Shown: positions 9,339 through 17,882 of the stretch, piece after piece
Position numbering within the stretch: the stretch's first letter is position 1
Layout of the letters: the number at the start of each line of letters is the position of its first letter
NCBI GenBank assembly: GCA_003574885.1
Contig: PJFC01000005.1
Span: 287,602-351,601, forward strand
Length of the DNA: 64,000 nt
Reading direction: 5' to 3'
Source of the DNA: Geobacter sp.
Lineage (GTDB): Bacteria; Desulfobacterota; Desulfuromonadia; Geobacterales; Geobacteraceae
The notes under the pieces: model-generated
What the model was told of the DNA's origin: nothing
Database searches by the model: none
Seen by the model: only the letters and a program-made list of their open reading frames with translations
Translations under genes and position numbers: made by a program

Positions 9339-9783
9339 CCACGTAGACAGAGCACTTCGCGTTCTTGACGACCTTGTTTGATACACTTCCGAGCAGGTTC
9401 CTCTTGAGAAAACCCTTCCCCGTACTTCCAATGATGATGACATCGATCTCTTCCCTTTCGGCAAAGGCGATAAGTTCATCTGCCGGATCACCATAGACCA
9501 CTTTGGATATCACGGGAATGCCCAGTTCTGTCGAGTTTTTCTCGATAACGTAGAAAATCCTCTGCCGACGCTCTTCCCATTCTTTTGCTTCGGTGATGGG
9601 GGGGGCCGGTACGAAATCGGTAAACGTGGTGCGGGGAGCGTTGGGAAGGACCAGCATGGCGTATATGGTGCTTTTGAACTGGCTCGGATTGCCGGCCGCC
9701 ATCCGTACCGCTTCCTCCGCTGCCTTGTCGGAGAGGGGGGAGCCATCGATGGCCACCAGAATTTTCTTCGGCAGACTGAGCAT
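9328..9783 (-). CDS. Universal stress protein (UspA family)
   Basis: 151-aa single Usp domain. KILVAIDGSPLSDKAAEEAV at the N-terminus and the C-terminal ATP-binding pattern G-x2-G-x9-G-S/T (IIIGSTGKGFLKRNLLGSVS) place it with ATP-binding Usp proteins, followed by the usual VVKNAKCSVYVVR strand. The ATG at 9783 has a GGAGA site. It converges on the TIM-barrel gene and is probably transcribed alone. Confidence 0.92.
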   Translation of the reverse strand: MLSLPKKILVAIDGSPLSDKAAEEAVRMAAGNPSQFKSTIYAMLVLPNAPRTTFTDFVPAPPITEAKEWEERRQRIFYVIEKNSTELGIPVISKVVYGDPADELIAFAEREEIDVIIIGSTGKGFLKRNLLGSVSNKVVKNAKCSVYVVRG

Positions 9784-9939
9784 TGATCGTTCTCCTTGCA
9801 TGTATGTCGATTGTGTTGTGAAGTATAGCTTCTTTTGGTTTCCAATGCCAGTTCCGTGGCGTCCGGGGCAGTGAGAACCGCCGTACAATGGCAACCTGTG
9901 AGGTGACATGCAAAATTATAACCAGATAATATTTCATGC

Positions 9940-9968
9940 TTGACAATTTTAAAACAATATTCTATATT
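9940..9968 (+). promoter_or_regulatory. Near-consensus sigma-70 promoter with about 230-nt leader
   Basis: TTGACA (9940-9945), a 17-bp spacer, TATATT (9963-9968). The next gene on this strand is the IclR regulator at 10206, so it implies a long untranslated leader or a separate small RNA. Confidence 0.55.
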
Positions 9969-10140
9969 TTACAAAGTATTATTATGCGTATTTTCAATGA
10001 CATCAGAGGAATGATTTGTTTTAATACCGTCGTGAAGGGAACGGATATCTCAGAGTAAAACGGCAACAGTGTTGTTATTGTTCTGACCTGAGTCACCGGT
10101 TTATTGGAAGCAATTGTGATCGGTTACGGCGAAAAACCCC

Positions 10141-10169
10141 TTGACTTATTGAGCCGAAAGGCTTATCAG
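10141..10169 (+). promoter_or_regulatory. Second, weaker promoter of the IclR gene
   Basis: TTGACT, a 17-bp spacer and TATCAG, ending about 36 bp before the ATG at 10206. Placement suits the proximal promoter; the -10 matches 4 of 6. Confidence 0.35.
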
Positions 10170-10205
10170 AGACGGTTGGAATCTAACTAAATTACAGGTG
10201 TAATC

Positions 10206-10988
10206 ATGGCCAAAAAAGAAAAATCAGAGTACCTCATCCAGGCTGTTTCCCATGCACTAGACCTTCTCGAACAGTTCCATGACGATATTGACGAACTTGG
10301 CGTAACGGAGCTTTCCAAACGTCTCAAGCTGCATAAGAACAATGTTTTCAGATTGCTGGCAACGCTTGAGTCGCGTGGTTATATCGAGCAGAACAGGGTG
10401 ACGGAAAACTACCGGCTGGGACTCAAGACCCTGGAACTGGGGCAGACCTTCATCAAGCAGATGGGGCTTCTCCGTCAGTCTCGCCCGGTGCTGGAGTCCC
10501 TGGTTGAAGAATGCAACGAAACCACCTACGTGGCGATCCTCAAGGATTTCCACATCGTCTACCTTGATGTGGTTGAGACGGGCCTGACGGTGCGGGTCGT
10601 ACCGCGGGTGGGTGCCCGGCTTCCCGCCTACTGTACCGCTGCCGGCAAAGTCCAGATTGCGTACATGACCGACGAGGAACTGGAGAACTACCTGCCGACC
10701 AAGGAGTTGAAGCGCTTCACCCCCAACACGATAACCGATCGTGATGAGCTGAAGAAAAATCTCAAGATCATCGCCGAGCAGGGATTCGCCATGGACAACG
10801 AGGAGCTGGACATCGGTGTGCGTTGTGTTGCGGCGCCTATCCGTGACTACACGAGACGAATTATCGGTGCGGTGAGCATCTCCGGTCCGTCCATGCGTTT
10901 CACCGACGAGCGGGTGGAGAAAGAGTTGATCCCGATGGTGAAGCGGGCAGCGGAGGAGATTTCCACCAAACTCGGCTATCACAAATAG
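10206..10988 (+). CDS. IclR-family transcriptional regulator
   Basis: 260-aa regulator. An N-terminal winged helix (residues about 10-70; LDLLEQFHDDIDELGVTELS then KNNVFRLLATLESRGYIEQN recognition region) precedes the IclR effector-binding domain with the typical GARLPAYCTAAGKVQIA, RGCVAAPI-like RCVAAPIRDYTRRIIGAVSI segments. Members sense small aromatic or carboxylate metabolites; the ligand here is unknown. It stands alone between two promoters and a strong terminator, so targets cannot be read from an operon. Confidence 0.92.
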   Translation: MAKKEKSEYLIQAVSHALDLLEQFHDDIDELGVTELSKRLKLHKNNVFRLLATLESRGYIEQNRVTENYRLGLKTLELGQTFIKQMGLLRQSRPVLESLVEECNETTYVAILKDFHIVYLDVVETGLTVRVVPRVGARLPAYCTAAGKVQIAYMTDEELENYLPTKELKRFTPNTITDRDELKKNLKIIAEQGFAMDNEELDIGVRCVAAPIRDYTRRIIGAVSISGPSMRFTDERVEKELIPMVKRAAEEISTKLGYHK

Positions 10989-11010
10989 AAACGTTTACAG
11001 GCCGAATACC

Positions 11011-11044
11011 AAAAAAGCCCCCCGATGGCTGGGGGCTTTTTTTT
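11011..11044. terminator. Intrinsic terminator (bidirectional) after the IclR gene
   Basis: GCCCCC (11017-11022) pairs with GGGGGC (11031-11036), flanked by A6 on the left and T8 on the right, so it can end both the IclR transcript and the converging coaE transcript. Confidence 0.88.
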
Positions 11045-11091
11045 GTGTGTCGCAGTCAGGGCGTGCTGTGTGTGGGTTTGCTTTTGCCAGG

Positions 11092-11700
11092 TTAACTCAG
11101 GTTCTTCCCAAGGATTTTTCGTTCCCATATCTCGCGTATCTGTCGAACCATTTCCTCTTCGGTCCCCCTGTTGTCGATGACAACCTGAGCCCGTTCCCGT
11201 TTTTCTTCCATGGGCATCTGGCTGGCGATGCGCTGCAGAGCCCCTGTCTCGCTGAGCCCATCTCGCAGCATAAGTCGCCGCAATTGTGTTTCCCGGTCCA
11301 CATAGACTACCCATATCTCATCGACCCGGTCGATTATCCCGGCTTCGATGAGAAGGGGGGCCATGTAGATGGCAAGAGGGGTTTTCCTGCGCCGCAGTTC
11401 GGTCAGCAGTTCCTTGGCACGCAGGGCAATGGCCGGATGGGTTATGGCTTCCAGGCGACTGCGGGCAGCCGCGTCCGCAAAGACAAGGTTTCCGAGGGCA
11501 GCGCGGTTGATGGTCCCGTCATCGTTCAGCACACTGGTGCCGAAGGCAGCGACTATCGCCCGGTGGGCCGGTTCGCCGGGACGGACCACATCCCTTGCAA
11601 GCTGGTCTGCATCGATCACCGCTGCGCCGAGTTCGGCCAGAATCTTCGCTGCCGTGCTCTTCCCCGAGGCAATTCCACCTGTCAGGCCGATGACCCGCAT
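11092..11700 (-). CDS. coaE: Dephospho-CoA kinase CoaE
   Basis: Last step of coenzyme A synthesis, phosphorylating the ribose 3'-OH of dephospho-CoA. The 202-aa P-loop kinase shows MRVIGLTGGIASGKSTAAKI at the N-terminus, DADQLARDVV, the lid region and EAITHPAI. Two adjacent ATGs exist (11703 and 11700); the second is better spaced from GGAGG. It lies just downstream of the aminopeptidase gene on the same strand and may be co-transcribed with it. Confidence 0.95.
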   Translation of the reverse strand: MRVIGLTGGIASGKSTAAKILAELGAAVIDADQLARDVVRPGEPAHRAIVAAFGTSVLNDDGTINRAALGNLVFADAAARSRLEAITHPAIALRAKELLTELRRRKTPLAIYMAPLLIEAGIIDRVDEIWVVYVDRETQLRRLMLRDGLSETGALQRIASQMPMEEKRERAQVVIDNRGTEEEMVRQIREIWERKILGKNLS

Positions 11701-11783
11701 CATTTAACCTCCGCTGCTAACTTTTCACAAATCTTCCGGTCTGTCAATGGACGCAGGTTTTTGTCTGCAATTGCGGCCACGCT

Positions 11784-12914
11784 TCAGATAATCAGCTTGC
11801 CATCCCTGAGCAGGGTCTGTCGGCTTCCGTCGGCCATAATCGCCGTCAACGTGGGGTGGTAAAAGACATAGTCCTCATGGAAGGGTGTCTGGACGGTTCC
11901 GCCGAAACCGGAGTTGTCACCAAGAGCGATGTGTATGGTGCCAAGGATCTTTTCCGCTTCGAGAATGTTGTCCGGCCGTGAGGCCCGGTCGTTGGTGCCG
12001 ATTCCAAGTTCAGCAATATTGCGGTTGTTGGCGTTTTCCGCAAATTTCTGCTCAAGTTTCAGGCGGTGAGGTTCATCCCCCTGTATCTCCACAACCTTCC
12101 CGTCGGCGACACGGAGCGTCAGGAGGGAGGAGAGTTTGCGGGTAGGCCCATATTCGAGCACCATCACCCCACAGCTTGTCCCTTCCAGCGGCGCCAGGTA
12201 GACTTCGCCGGCAGGGAGATTCCCAAAGCTTCCCGGAGCAGTCAGCATGCCGTCGTCTCCCTTCGCCGTTCTCCCCCGTTTGCCAAACTGCATTCTGGTG
12301 CCGTTGGGGGTTTCCACTTCGATTTCGGCAGCCAGGTTGACTGCCGCCGCCAGTCTGCCGGTCCGTTCTGCAAGGGATTGCCAGTCAACTTTCATGGAGG
12401 TGAAGAACATGTCTGGGTCGAAGGTGGGGAGGCTCGCAAAACGTCCGCCAGCAATGTTGACCAGGGAGCGGAAGCGGGTGTGGCTCGTTGAGTTGTTGGA
12501 GAGGGCTATGACCACGTCAGCTATATCATCTTTAGCTGACATGACCAGGTCGGTAGCCGTCTGAACATCATCTTTGTCCGCCGTCTTGGCAAGCAGGCGG
12601 CTGAAGATGCCGGCTGCGACAAGTCGGTCAACGATCCCATCTCCCAAAACGGCACGCCAGAGGATTTCAGGCGGCTCAGCCCCAGAAGCAGGCGTTGCCG
12701 GAAACGAGATGAAGTCTGCGTTGCCGTACGTGTTGCGTGCAAACTCTCCCATCTTCCGTGCCACCTCATGTAACCGGCGGCGCCGCTCTTCATCAGCCGG
12801 CAGAGGTGTCTCGTCGTCGCGAATAGTATCGCCGAAAACCACGATCCGTTCGCCTTCCCGTATCCCAAGGTTGGTTGTGAACAGCGATGCGAATGCTTCG
12901 TTCAACTGCGGCAT
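11784..12914 (-). CDS. M29-family (AmpS-like) aminopeptidase
   Basis: 376-aa cytosolic metallopeptidase-like protein. The C-terminal half has the M29 metal-site pattern: RNIAELGIGTNDRA, EAEKILGTIHIALGDNSGFG, TPFHEDYVFYHPTL. The start at 12914 (MPQLNEAFASLF) follows GGGAGGAAG and fits better than the frame start at 12947. The family removes N-terminal residues from peptides; physiological substrate unknown. The last ligand positions are present, so it is probably active. Confidence 0.8.
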   Translation of the reverse strand: MPQLNEAFASLFTTNLGIREGERIVVFGDTIRDDETPLPADEERRRRLHEVARKMGEFARNTYGNADFISFPATPASGAEPPEILWRAVLGDGIVDRLVAAGIFSRLLAKTADKDDVQTATDLVMSAKDDIADVVIALSNNSTSHTRFRSLVNIAGGRFASLPTFDPDMFFTSMKVDWQSLAERTGRLAAAVNLAAEIEVETPNGTRMQFGKRGRTAKGDDGMLTAPGSFGNLPAGEVYLAPLEGTSCGVMVLEYGPTRKLSSLLTLRVADGKVVEIQGDEPHRLKLEQKFAENANNRNIAELGIGTNDRASRPDNILEAEKILGTIHIALGDNSGFGGTVQTPFHEDYVFYHPTLTAIMADGSRQTLLRDGKLII

Positions 12915-13047
12915 GGTCTCTTCCTCCCGTATGACATCTTTTCTCATTACCCTGCAGATATATCAGATGGGCGTCTGTCTGACAATCTTTAGTAAAATCC
13001 AATTAGTGTATTTTTCCCTTGATTTCACGGGGATTGTTGTGTTAATT

Positions 13048-13072
13048 ATTGCATACTGTATACAATTGCAAT
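13048..13072. promoter_or_regulatory. Palindromic operator candidate upstream of sfrB
   Basis: ATTGCA (13048-13053) and TGCAAT (13067-13072) flank a central perfect palindrome TGTATACA (13057-13064), about 75-100 bp before the sfrB start. The core resembles GntR/FadR-type operators, but the regulator is not identified. Weak -35/-10 pairs overlap the area. Confidence 0.35.
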
Positions 13073-13146
13073 AAGATGATTTGCTAAATAAAAGCAAGCG
13101 GTTAGCCGGATTATGCGGCTATTTTCGAGTTCACGCGGAGGCTGAA

Positions 13147-15168
13147 GTGGCACAGGTGGTTTTTTCCAGCTGGGGTAGAAATATTGTCGATAATCGCAAG
13201 GGTGGCGAGCCGCAGGACACAAGTTTCCGCCTGCCGACCACGTTGGATGGCGAGCGGGCACTGTCTGCTTTCATGGGGTGGGACGGTATCATCCTTTACA
13301 ACAAGGATGTGGATATCCCGCTCATGGCCGCCGAATACATGAAGCGGGTACAGACCCAGTACGTCTGTGGTAAGTGCACCCCCGGCAAGAAGGGGACCAG
13401 GGTTATCATGGACGCGCTGCAGCGGATCGTTTCGGGTCAGGGGAAAGAGGCGGACCTCGCCACCATTGAGGACCTGGCGGAGCTCCTCAAGAACTGCAAG
13501 TGCACCCTCTGCCCCAGTTCATCGGTGCCGGTGCGCGACGCCGTAGAGCATTTCCGCGACGATTTCCTCGGCTATATCAATGGCAATCGTACGCCGGCAG
13601 CCGACAAGTTTCGCTTCATCGACAAGTACACCGCCCCCTGTCAGGACAAGTGTCCTGCCCACATCGACATCCCTTCTTATGTTGAGGCGGTCAAGGAATA
13701 TCGTTTCGAGGAATCGCTCGCCATCGTCCGCGAGAATATGCCACTTCCGTCGGTCTGCGGCCGTGTCTGCCCCCATCCCTGCGAGACCGCCTGTCGTCGC
13801 AAACAGGTGGACGAACCGATCAGCATTATGACCCTCAAGCGGTCCGCGTCCGACTATGAATGGCAGCACCAGCACCAGCCCCCCATGCAGCCGAAGCCGC
13901 GCAAGGGCAAGAAAGTGGCCATCGTCGGTGCCGGCCCTGCCGGCGTTGCGGCTGCCTACTACCTGGCCCTGGAAGGGTATCCCTGCACTATTTACGAGGC
14001 ACTTCCCGAAGGGTATGGCGGCGGTATGATCGCTGTAGGCATTCCTCCCTACCGGATGCCGCGACATCTCCTCCAGCGGGATATCGACATTGTCTCCGCC
14101 ATGGGAGTGGAGATCATCTACAATACCCGTATCGGCAAAGACATTTCCCTTGCCGAGCTGAAACAGAAATTCGATGCCGTTTTCCTTGCCCCCGGTGCCC
14201 ATCGCTCCAAGCCGATGGGGGTGGAAGGGGAAGACAAGGGGTACAAGGGGTTCCTCAAGGGTGGGATCGATTTCCTCCGCGATGCTTATATGGGAAACCC
14301 GACCGGCATGGGGAAAAAGGTCTGCGTGGTCGGCGGTGGGAACACCGCCATCGACTGCGTAAGGGTGGCCCTGCGCGAAGGAGCCGAAGTGTCAACTCTC
14401 CTCTATCGCCGTTCCCGCAAGGAGATGCCGGCGGACGTATGGGAAGTGGACGGGGCCGATGAGGAAGGGGTCACGTTCGAGTTCCAGGTCCTGCCGACCA
14501 GGATCATTGTCGATGACAACAACCAGATAACCGGTGTGGAAAGTGTCAGGATGGCGCTGGGTGAGCCTGACGCCTCAGGCCGCCGTCGCCCGGAACCGAT
14601 ACCCGGCAGCGAGTTCATCGTCGAGTGCGACACGGTAATTCCCGCTATTGGCCAGGATGCGGACCTCTCCTTCATCCCCCCCGACATGGGAATCGACATC
14701 TCCAAGTGGAACACGGTCATAACCAAGTACGTTCCCCTTAAGGATGCGGCGGGCAAGGATTTGAAAGATGGCATGGGGAATCCCCTGGCCCGGACGCTCA
14801 TAACCGATCTGGACGGCGTCTTTGCCGGCGGCGATGCGGAGATCGGGCCGCTCACTGTCGTGGCCTGTGTCGGCAATGCGCACCGTGCGGCCAAGGTCAT
14901 CCAGCGTTGGCTTGAGGAAGGGAAGGCGTATCTTTCGGACGATGAGCTGATGGAAGATATCCTTACCTATCTGCCGGTCTATGACAAGAACGAGCAGGTC
15001 CCGTGGCTCGATTCTGCCAAGCGAGCGCACCAGGCTGAGGTTCACGGCAAGGAGCGGGCCAGTCTGAAGAACTATCAGGAAGTTGAACTCGGCTTTACCA
15101 ACAGCCAGGCGGTGCGTGAGGCCGAACGATGCCTGCGCTGCTACCGTGTTGCAATGGCCGCTGTCTGA
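13147..15168 (+). CDS. sfrB: SfrB: NADPH oxidoreductase beta subunit (soluble Fe(III) reductase)
   Basis: 673-aa cytoplasmic flavo-iron-sulfur protein. The N-terminal third is NuoF-like with a 4Fe-4S site (YVCGKCTPGKKGTRV and NCKCTLCPSS). The middle and C-terminus are GltD-like: CQDKCPAHIDIPSYVEA and VCGRVCPHPCETACRR cluster ligands, FAD fold VAIVGAGPAGVAAAYYL and NAD(P)H fold VCVVGGGNTAIDCVRVAL with basic RRSRKEMP downstream favouring NADPH. In Geobacter the SfrAB enzyme oxidises NADPH and reduces chelated Fe(III) in vitro, and is thought to serve NADPH/electron balancing in vivo. The GTG start at 13147 has perfectly spaced GGAGG (13137-13141); the TTG-start frame from 13081 is rejected. Operon with sfrA. 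Confidence 0.88.
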   Translation: MAQVVFSSWGRNIVDNRKGGEPQDTSFRLPTTLDGERALSAFMGWDGIILYNKDVDIPLMAAEYMKRVQTQYVCGKCTPGKKGTRVIMDALQRIVSGQGKEADLATIEDLAELLKNCKCTLCPSSSVPVRDAVEHFRDDFLGYINGNRTPAADKFRFIDKYTAPCQDKCPAHIDIPSYVEAVKEYRFEESLAIVRENMPLPSVCGRVCPHPCETACRRKQVDEPISIMTLKRSASDYEWQHQHQPPMQPKPRKGKKVAIVGAGPAGVAAAYYLALEGYPCTIYEALPEGYGGGMIAVGIPPYRMPRHLLQRDIDIVSAMGVEIIYNTRIGKDISLAELKQKFDAVFLAPGAHRSKPMGVEGEDKGYKGFLKGGIDFLRDAYMGNPTGMGKKVCVVGGGNTAIDCVRVALREGAEVSTLLYRRSRKEMPADVWEVDGADEEGVTFEFQVLPTRIIVDDNNQITGVESVRMALGEPDASGRRRPEPIPGSEFIVECDTVIPAIGQDADLSFIPPDMGIDISKWNTVITKYVPLKDAAGKDLKDGMGNPLARTLITDLDGVFAGGDAEIGPLTVVACVGNAHRAAKVIQRWLEEGKAYLSDDELMEDILTYLPVYDKNEQVPWLDSAKRAHQAEVHGKERASLKNYQEVELGFTNSQAVREAERCLRCYRVAMAAV

Positions 15169-15282
15169 AAACGTACAATTAACGATACCATCTCGGCGCG
15201 GGGCTGAGAGTTGAGGATTCACGGGCCAACCCCTGGATTTTCAGCCTTCAGCCTTTTGCCGGGTTTTCAGGGGTGAAATCAT

Positions 15283-17802
15283 ATGGTCAGTCTGACAATC
15301 GACGGCAGGAACATAACCGTGGCTGAGGGTACCACCATTCTCGAAGCTGCCAACCAACTCGGTATCAAGATCCCGACCCTCTGCTGGCTGGAAAAGGTGT
15401 CTCCCACGGGTGCCTGCCGGGTCTGCGCGGTCGAGGTCGAAGGGGTTGACCGGACCATGACCGCCTGCAACACGCCGGTCAAGGAAGGGATCAACGTCAC
15501 TACCCAGTCGGAAAAGATTTTTGCCATACGCCGGAAGGTGATGGAGCTGATGCTCGTCAACCATCCTCTCGACTGCCCGGTCTGCGATGCCGGCGGCGAA
15601 TGCGATCTTCAGGATTCCTGTTACAAGCTGGACGTGCCGAAGCAGGAGTATTCCGCCCTTCTGGAGCGGCGGCAGATCCGCTACAACTGGTCACTCCTGG
15701 AAAGCGATCCCAATCGCTGTATCCTCTGCGAGAAATGTGTCAAGGTCGATCATGAGATCGTCGGTTGCGATGCCATAGCCGTGGTCAATCGCGGGGAAGC
15801 TGCCATCATCGATACGGTAGATGGAAAACCTCTCCAGTGCGAGTTCTGCGGCAACTGTATCGCCGCCTGCCCCACCGGGACCCTTATCAGCAAGCCGTTC
15901 AAGTTCCGCGGCCGCCCCTGGTCGTTTACGGTAACCAAGAGTATCTGCGGCTTCTGCTCCAGCGGTTGTCAGATCGAGTACCACTCCCGCAACAACCGCG
16001 TGGAGAGGGTCACCAGCGACGACACTACCTATAACAGCGGCAACCTCTGCATCAATGGCCGCTTCGGCTACAGTTATCTGAACTCTGAAAAACGGCTCAA
16101 CGTGCCGATGGTCGGCGGGGCAAAGAGTGACTGGAACGGGGCCATAGGGTTTGCCGTCGGGAAGCTGCAGGAAATCATCAAGACCAACGGAGCAGCGGCG
16201 GTTGCCGGTATCGGTTCGCCCCGGGTTACCAACGAGGAGAGCTTCCTCTTTCAGAAGCTCCTGCGTGAAGGGGTTGGCACCGGCAATATCGATTCCGAAG
16301 CCCGCCTCGGCTATGCTCAGACCAGGACAATACTCTGGGAGCGTCTCGGCAGCAGCGGGGCCGGCTCATCCATCGACCGGCTCGACCGCGCCGGAGCAAT
16401 TCTCGTGCTGGGCTGCGACCTGAATGCCGAGTCTACCGGCATGGAGTATCGGGTCATTAAGGCCGCTACAAAGAATGACGCCAGTCTCATCCTGGCAAAC
16501 CAGCGTGACGTAAAGCTGAAGAAGTTTGCCAATGTTCACCTGAAGTACCGTCCCGGTTCCGAACTTGCCCTGGTTAACGGTCTTATACAGGCAATCATTG
16601 CAGAAGGGCTTGAAAACAGGGAGTTTGTAGCCAGTAAAACCAGTGGTTTCGACGCACTCAAGAACTCGCTGTCAGGCAAGCCGCTGGCTGATCTGGCAGC
16701 TGCTGCGGGAGTGACCGAAGCTGAACTGATTGAAGCTGCCCGTTACCTCGGGGGTAAGGCCGACGTGGCGATTGTCTTCGGCGCCGATGTGATTCGAGGT
16801 GTTGCTTGCAGCGATACGGTCCGCGCCATAGCCGACCTCGCGCTGCTTCTCGGTTGTACTGCCGGCGGGCAGGGGGGCGTTTTCCCGGTTGAACAGAAAA
16901 ACAACATCCAGGGGATGCTCGACATGGGGGTCTCGCCTGACTTCCTCCCCGGTTACAAGGCTGTCTCCACTCCCGGCAAGAACCTTTGGCAGATTGTCGA
17001 GGGTATGGAGCAAGGGAGCATCAAGGCCCTCTACCTGCTGGGGTGCAACCCCCTTGTTTCATTCCCTGAGAGTGCCCGTATCAAGGCTGCCCTGACGAAG
17101 CTTGATCTGCTCATCGTTCAGGATATACAGGCCGGCGACCTCACCGCCATGGCCCACGTTGTTTTCCCGGGGGCCGCGGCTGCCGAGAAGAACGGCACGT
17201 TCACTACCCCGGACAACCGGGTACAATGTCTGAACCGGGCAGTAACACCCCCGGGAGAAGCCCGGGAGGACTGGGACATCCTTGCGGAAGTATACAGCCG
17301 ACTGACCGGCAAGCCCCACGCCCGTTCTGTTGCCGAGGTTACCGCCGAACTGAAGGAGGTAGCGGGAATCTACGGTGGCAGCTGTCAGGTGAGCGAAGGT
17401 CGCTGCTCTGGCCTCGTCAAGACGATGCCTTTGGCGCCCTCAGCATACAGCTTTGGCACACTGACTTCTCTCCCGGTTGCCACTACGCAGCCGTACACTC
17501 TTTCCGTCGGGGCCATCGGCTTCCACAACGGAACCATGTCCACGGCTTCTGAGAACAACCTGACTGTTTCGCCGGAAGGTTACATTGAAATTTCTGCCGG
17601 CGATGCTGCACGGCTCGGTATTGCTGACGGTGCACGGATAAAGGTAAGCTCTCCGGTCGGTAGTATGAGCGGTCCGGCCAGGGTTACGGGAAGGCTCCAG
17701 GCTGGACTACTCTTCGCTCCTCATCATTTTGCCGCTCTGAACGCCAGTGCTCTGCTTCCTGCCGGTGCAAACCTGGTCGGCGTAACGGTGGAGAAGGGTT
17801 AG
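15283..17802 (+). CDS. sfrA: SfrA: NADPH oxidoreductase alpha subunit, NuoG/formate-dehydrogenase-like
   Basis: 839-aa partner of SfrB. Domain order: N-terminal 2Fe-2S ferredoxin ([16 protein letters not shown]), His-Cys 4Fe-4S segment ([20 protein letters not shown]), a two-cluster ferredoxin domain ([31 protein letters not shown]), the molybdopterin-oxidoreductase 4Fe-4S domain ([15 protein letters not shown]), then a molybdopterin-fold body with a C-terminal beta-barrel domain. Whether it binds a pterin cofactor cannot be told. A GGGGTGA ribosome site precedes the ATG. The 114-bp gap to sfrB holds repeated TTCAGCC units. Confidence 0.86.
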   Translation: MVSLTIDGRNITVAEGTTILEAANQLGIKIPTLCWLEKVSPTGACRVCAVEVEGVDRTMTACNTPVKEGINVTTQSEKIFAIRRKVMELMLVNHPLDCPVCDAGGECDLQDSCYKLDVPKQEYSALLERRQIRYNWSLLESDPNRCILCEKCVKVDHEIVGCDAIAVVNRGEAAIIDTVDGKPLQCEFCGNCIAACPTGTLISKPFKFRGRPWSFTVTKSICGFCSSGCQIEYHSRNNRVERVTSDDTTYNSGNLCINGRFGYSYLNSEKRLNVPMVGGAKSDWNGAIGFAVGKLQEIIKTNGAAAVAGIGSPRVTNEESFLFQKLLREGVGTGNIDSEARLGYAQTRTILWERLGSSGAGSSIDRLDRAGAILVLGCDLNAESTGMEYRVIKAATKNDASLILANQRDVKLKKFANVHLKYRPGSELALVNGLIQAIIAEGLENREFVASKTSGFDALKNSLSGKPLADLAAAAGVTEAELIEAARYLGGKADVAIVFGADVIRGVACSDTVRAIADLALLLGCTAGGQGGVFPVEQKNNIQGMLDMGVSPDFLPGYKAVSTPGKNLWQIVEGMEQGSIKALYLLGCNPLVSFPESARIKAALTKLDLLIVQDIQAGDLTAMAHVVFPGAAAAEKNGTFTTPDNRVQCLNRAVTPPGEAREDWDILAEVYSRLTGKPHARSVAEVTAELKEVAGIYGGSCQVSEGRCSGLVKTMPLAPSAYSFGTLTSLPVATTQPYTLSVGAIGFHNGTMSTASENNLTVSPEGYIEISAGDAARLGIADGARIKVSSPVGSMSGPARVTGRLQAGLLFAPHHFAALNASALLPAGANLVGVTVEKG

Positions 17803-17826
17803 GCAGATGTAGGCTCGCCATAAAAT

Positions 17827-17864
17827 AAAAAACCCCCCGGGCATGACTGACCGGGGGGTTTTTT
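17827..17864. terminator. Bidirectional intrinsic terminator after sfrA
   Basis: AAAAAACCCCCCGG (17827-17840) pairs with CCGGGGGGTTTTTT (17851-17864) around a 10-nt loop. It separates the converging sfrA and receiver-protein transcripts. Confidence 0.92.
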
Positions 17865-17882
17865 ATATTCGTCTGCGTATAT

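Larger units (their letters stand above)
9784..10205. other. 422-bp AT-rich regulatory spacer before the IclR gene
   Basis: Divergent spacer with no convincing gene. It holds a near-consensus promoter (9940-9968), a 12-bp palindrome TGACCTGAGTCA at 10084-10095 resembling the HcpR/FNR-like sites elsewhere in the window, and a second promoter-like pair near the IclR start. A 24-codon frame from 9984 lacks a ribosome site and is not called. Confidence 0.5.

Noticed and set aside
9984..10058. 24-codon frame just after the strong promoter
   Set aside because: No ribosome site and no conserved feature; the region is better read as leader.
13081..13146. TTG start adding 22 residues to SfrB
   Set aside because: GGAGG at 13137-13141 is correctly placed for the GTG at 13147, and the extension lies in the regulatory palindrome area.
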